Below, one piece after another: positions 3,207-5,727 of a stretch of 5,727 nt of DNA. Where the stretch lies: contig JAFWRV010000327.1 in assembly GCA_017519685.1 (NCBI GenBank), forward strand, positions 1 through 5,727, in the 5' to 3' direction. A model generated the notes under the pieces. That model did not search any database and was not told the DNA's origin. It saw only the letters and a list, made by a program, of their open reading frames with translations. The position numbers and the translations under genes are program-made. The stretch is from Clostridia bacterium. Its GTDB lineage: Bacteria; Bacillota; Clostridia; Oscillospirales; Acutalibacteraceae. Every line of letters begins with the position of its first letter. The first letter of the stretch is position 1.

Positions 3207-5727
3207 ACATTGAATGACGGAAACCAGAAAACCATTCAGTCGGAAGTCCGTTTTTACCGTCAGGTTGGCTCCGAGTGGGTGGAAACAACTGAAGTTGTTC
3301 CCGGAGAAGTTGTCAAAGCTTCTATTTTTCTGGAGTCCGACTTTATTGTAGGACGTCACGCGCTGGTTTATCTCTACAACAAGAACCTGCTGACACTCAA
3401 TGTCGGCACCGGAGAGTATCAGCACACTCTTGACGATGAAAACGGCGGAGACTTAATGGGACCCTATACTGCGCAAAGTACAGGTATTTACAGGAAAGGT
3501 GAGTTCCTTGTTGATGAATCCGGTACTACCGAAAACTCCCAGGAACCGGTTACATTGGGACTTCTTGATGCCTCCGTATTTGACACATACGGCGTTCTTT
3601 TCGTTGACGGTAACCAGGGCAGAACCGGTTATTTTGACGGAAGAGAATACTATTATTTCTATTTCAAAGTTAATGAAGCGGCAAATATCAACGACATCAA
3701 TCAGACGGTCGGCTCGATGTTCCTTGCCCCGGAATACGTGGTTAAAGACAGGGCGACACTTGCCTTTGATGAATGGGCTATCAGAGCGCTGGCTGCAAGA
3801 CTGGACAATGTTCCTTACAGAGATGCTCAGTTTACCGATCCCGATGTTTACGCTCCTGAAGATTACGTGCTTGAAGTTACCAATATTAAATCAAAAACAC
3901 TGGCAGATGCGCAGGGCGCGACTCCGGAAGAAATACAAAACAATACTTCTTTCACTTACAGCTCAAACAGCGATCCTGCCCAGTCAAGTTACCTGACTGT
4001 TGCCGACAAGGCTGACACCGAGTGGTTATTTGATAAAGACGCGGACGGTGTTATAGAAGCCGAAAACGGTGAAATCATCACCATCAATGACTATATCGGA
4101 ACAAACCTTAAAGATATAGCGCCGGATGACAGCGCGTTTGAAATCCCGTTCGGATATAATGCGACGGGCTGGCCCAAAAATAACGATAATGTGATCGTTG
4201 ACGATGCGGGCAACCTTCAGATAGTTGCCGGAGGAAACACGATTACAAGCGGCAATCCCGTAACATACGGTCTTGAAGCGAAAACGGTAACCGTAAACTT
4301 CTATCCGCCGTTCTTCATCAGCGGCAACCGCTGGCCGTACCTTGACGAAGACGGAGCAACCAGCGCCAACGCAAGCGTAAGGTGGACAGGACCGGCGGGC
4401 ACTACCAATGCCGTATTAATGAGAGCTCAGACGATTAATGTCAATTATGCGGACGCGTATTCGGTTCCGGACGGATTCAGCATCGTTCCCGCGAACACAG
4501 CGCTTTATGAATTCAAAGGATGGATTCCGTTCACTACCGGCACAGGCGTATCTCTTTCGACAGATATGCTTGATCATCTTGTTGATTTCAGTTCTCTTAC
4601 CGCAGAAAACGCGACATATAACGGAAGCACAATTCATGATGACGGAAACGGAAACCTTGTGCTTGATCTTGCTCCCGTAATTCTTCATAAGAATGTAACC
4701 GTCACATGGCACGATGTTGTAAGACCCGATAACAATCAGAATATCACCGGCGAGTCGAGCACAATGTATGCAGGTACAGCAGTCAGCTCTAGAGCAATGC
4801 CTCCCATTACCGGTTATACATTCAAGTGGTATACCGATCCCGAATTCACCACAGAGGCGGTATTCGATTACACCGTTATGGAGGATACTGATTTCTACGG
4901 CCGTTACGAAATCAACAGCTATACCGTAACTTATAAAGTTGACGGTGAGCAGTACGGCGAACAGGATACCTATGATTATAACGAAACGGTAACCGTCAGA
5001 GATGAGCCCACCAAAGAGGGCTACACCTTCTCCGGCTGGAATACAAGCGCCCTTAACGAAGGAAAAATGCCTGCCAACGACGTGGAAATCACAGGTACAT
5101 TCGGCATTAACCAGTATACCATTACTTTTGATTCCAATGAGGGCAGCGCGGTAGATCCGATTACCCAGGATTACAATACCGCGGTAAACGCTCCGGCAGA
5201 TCCGACCAGAACAGGCTATACCTTCGGCGGCTGGTTCAACGATGACGATACATTCGCTGACGAATTTGTGTTTGATGAAAACACCAAGATGCCCGCTCAG
5301 AACATTACTCTTCACGCGAAATGGATTGCCAATGTATATACCATCAATTACAGTACCGACGGCAGCGCCGTCGCGGCAGATACTCTGACTTACGATACAG
5401 ACGATGTACCCGCAAAGTCAGGCAAGGTCACAAGCAAGACCGGTTATACATTTGACGACTGGTATCTTGAGGCGGCGTACACCACCTCATACACACCGGA
5501 TTGGGATACCGTTCTCGCGAACGCGGCACCCAAGGCGGGCGGCGAAGCAAACGAGTATGAAATGACCGTTTACGCCAAGTTTGACGCGAATATTTATACT
5601 ATCAATTACAATACCGACGGCAGCGCGGTTGCAGCTGATACTCTGACATACGATACAGACGATGTACCCGCGAAGTCAGACAAGGTTACAACCAAGACCG
5701 GTTACATATTTGACGACTGGTATCTTG
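3132..5727 (+). CDS. Secreted InlB B-repeat protein with N-terminal beta-rich domain, 5' part
   Basis: The frame is open from ATG 3132 to the window edge, giving 865 residues with the end missing. Residues 1-25 are a signal peptide. Residues about 35-240 are beta-rich; the stretch VVPGEVVKASIFLESDF at 55-71, a later YLYNKNLL and a final YFYFKV segment near 175-180 recall cohesin or related carbohydrate-binding folds, but this is tentative. Residues 301-312 contain DKDADGVIEAEN, a single DxDxDG calcium-loop-like motif. From residue 384 on the protein becomes repeat-like, with clear InlB B-type units starting near 522, 597, 661, 735 and 821, marked by YTITFDSNEGS, TGYTFxGW and KMPAxxxTLxAKW. 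It is exported and probably surface-bound or extracellular. Any anchor would lie beyond the window. Adhesion or scaffolding is inferred from the repeat class, and no enzyme motif is seen. It follows the first gene in the same direction but has its own candidate promoter. Confidence 0.92.
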   Translation, partial: MKTAKRTLAVFLAALMALGSLTAVATLNDGNQKTIQSEVRFYRQVGSEWVETTEVVPGEVVKASIFLESDFIVGRHALVYLYNKNLLTLNVGTGEYQHTLDDENGGDLMGPYTAQSTGIYRKGEFLVDESGTTENSQEPVTLGLLDASVFDTYGVLFVDGNQGRTGYFDGREYYYFYFKVNEAANINDINQTVGSMFLAPEYVVKDRATLAFDEWAIRALAARLDNVPYRDAQFTDPDVYAPEDYVLEVTNIKSKTLADAQGATPEEIQNNTSFTYSSNSDPAQSSYLTVADKADTEWLFDKDADGVIEAENGEIITINDYIGTNLKDIAPDDSAFEIPFGYNATGWPKNNDNVIVDDAGNLQIVAGGNTITSGNPVTYGLEAKTVTVNFYPPFFISGNRWPYLDEDGATSANASVRWTGPAGTTNAVLMRAQTINVNYADAYSVPDGFSIVPANTALYEFKGWIPFTTGTGVSLSTDMLDHLVDFSSLTAENATYNGSTIHDDGNGNLVLDLAPVILHKNVTVTWHDVVRPDNNQNITGESSTMYAGTAVSSRAMPPITGYTFKWYTDPEFTTEAVFDYTVMEDTDFYGRYEINSYTVTYKVDGEQYGEQDTYDYNETVTVRDEPTKEGYTFSGWNTSALNEGKMPANDVEITGTFGINQYTITFDSNEGSAVDPITQDYNTAVNAPADPTRTGYTFGGWFNDDDTFADEFVFDENTKMPAQNITLHAKWIANVYTINYSTDGSAVAADTLTYDTDDVPAKSGKVTSKTGYTFDDWYLEAAYTTSYTPDWDTVLANAAPKAGGEANEYEMTVYAKFDANIYTINYNTDGSAVAADTLTYDTDDVPAKSDKVTTKTGYIFDDWYL
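5334..5727 (+). repeat. Near-identical 258-bp (86-residue) tandem repeat, second copy cut by the window
   Basis: A unit starting at 5334 (VYTINYSTDGSAVAADTLTY) is repeated from 5592 (IYTINYNTDGSAVAADTLTY). Over the 136 bases of the second copy that are visible, 15 differ from the first, about 89% identity, with 5 of 45 residues changed. Most changes are in third codon positions. The unit is longer than the neighbouring B-type repeats because of an insert, DWDTVLANAAPKAGGEANEY, before the closing TVYAKF. This is a recent duplication and more copies may follow outside the window. Confidence 0.9.

Noticed and set aside
3499..3996. A 165-codon plus-strand frame inside the second gene
   Set aside because: It is a shifted-frame shadow of the real coding frame that starts at 3132, with no features of its own.
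4416..5315. A 299-codon open frame on the minus strand
   Set aside because: It lies wholly antisense to the second repeat gene, which has a signal peptide, ribosome binding site and recognisable repeats. The minus frame has no family features and probably reflects the codon bias of the repeat gene.

Overview
The window looks like part of the genome of a gut-type Clostridia bacterium, most likely an uncultured member of the Oscillospirales/Ruminococcaceae. The reasons are moderate GC content, a clean GGGAGG ribosome binding site, a Gram-positive-style export signal, and two neighbouring large secreted proteins built from InlB B-type (Listeria-Bacteroides, Flg_new) repeats. The lineage is inferred from style, not from a marker gene.

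Layout: (1) Positions 1-2558 hold the 3' part of a large plus-strand gene whose start lies before the window. It encodes at least 851 residues of InlB B-like repeats, including four in-phase 67-residue modules, and ends in a hydrophobic/amphipathic tail with no LPXTG signal. (2) Positions 2559-3131 are intergenic. The first half is filled by a compact, highly folded element of about 280 bp with 23-bp imperfect inverted ends (2584-2606 and 2841-2863), which looks like a MITE or dispersed structured repeat. The second half holds a candidate extended -10 promoter lying inside an 8-bp dyad, then a leader of about 125 nt. The leader has a strong hairpin and a 31-codon open frame that ends directly against the next start codon. 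(3) Positions 3132-5727 hold the 5' part of a second large plus-strand gene, which runs off the window. It has a signal peptide, an N-terminal beta-rich region of possible cohesin-like type, a single DxDxDG loop, and then InlB B-type repeats. The last two of these are an 86-residue duplication still about 89% identical at the DNA level.

The two genes are in the same orientation and make the same general class of protein: exported, repeat-built, presumably surface or extracellular adhesion or scaffold proteins. The second appears to have its own promoter, so they are probably separate transcription units in a cluster of repeat proteins. No enzyme, RNA gene of known family, CRISPR array, or transposase is visible. 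The most unusual material is in the intergenic region.
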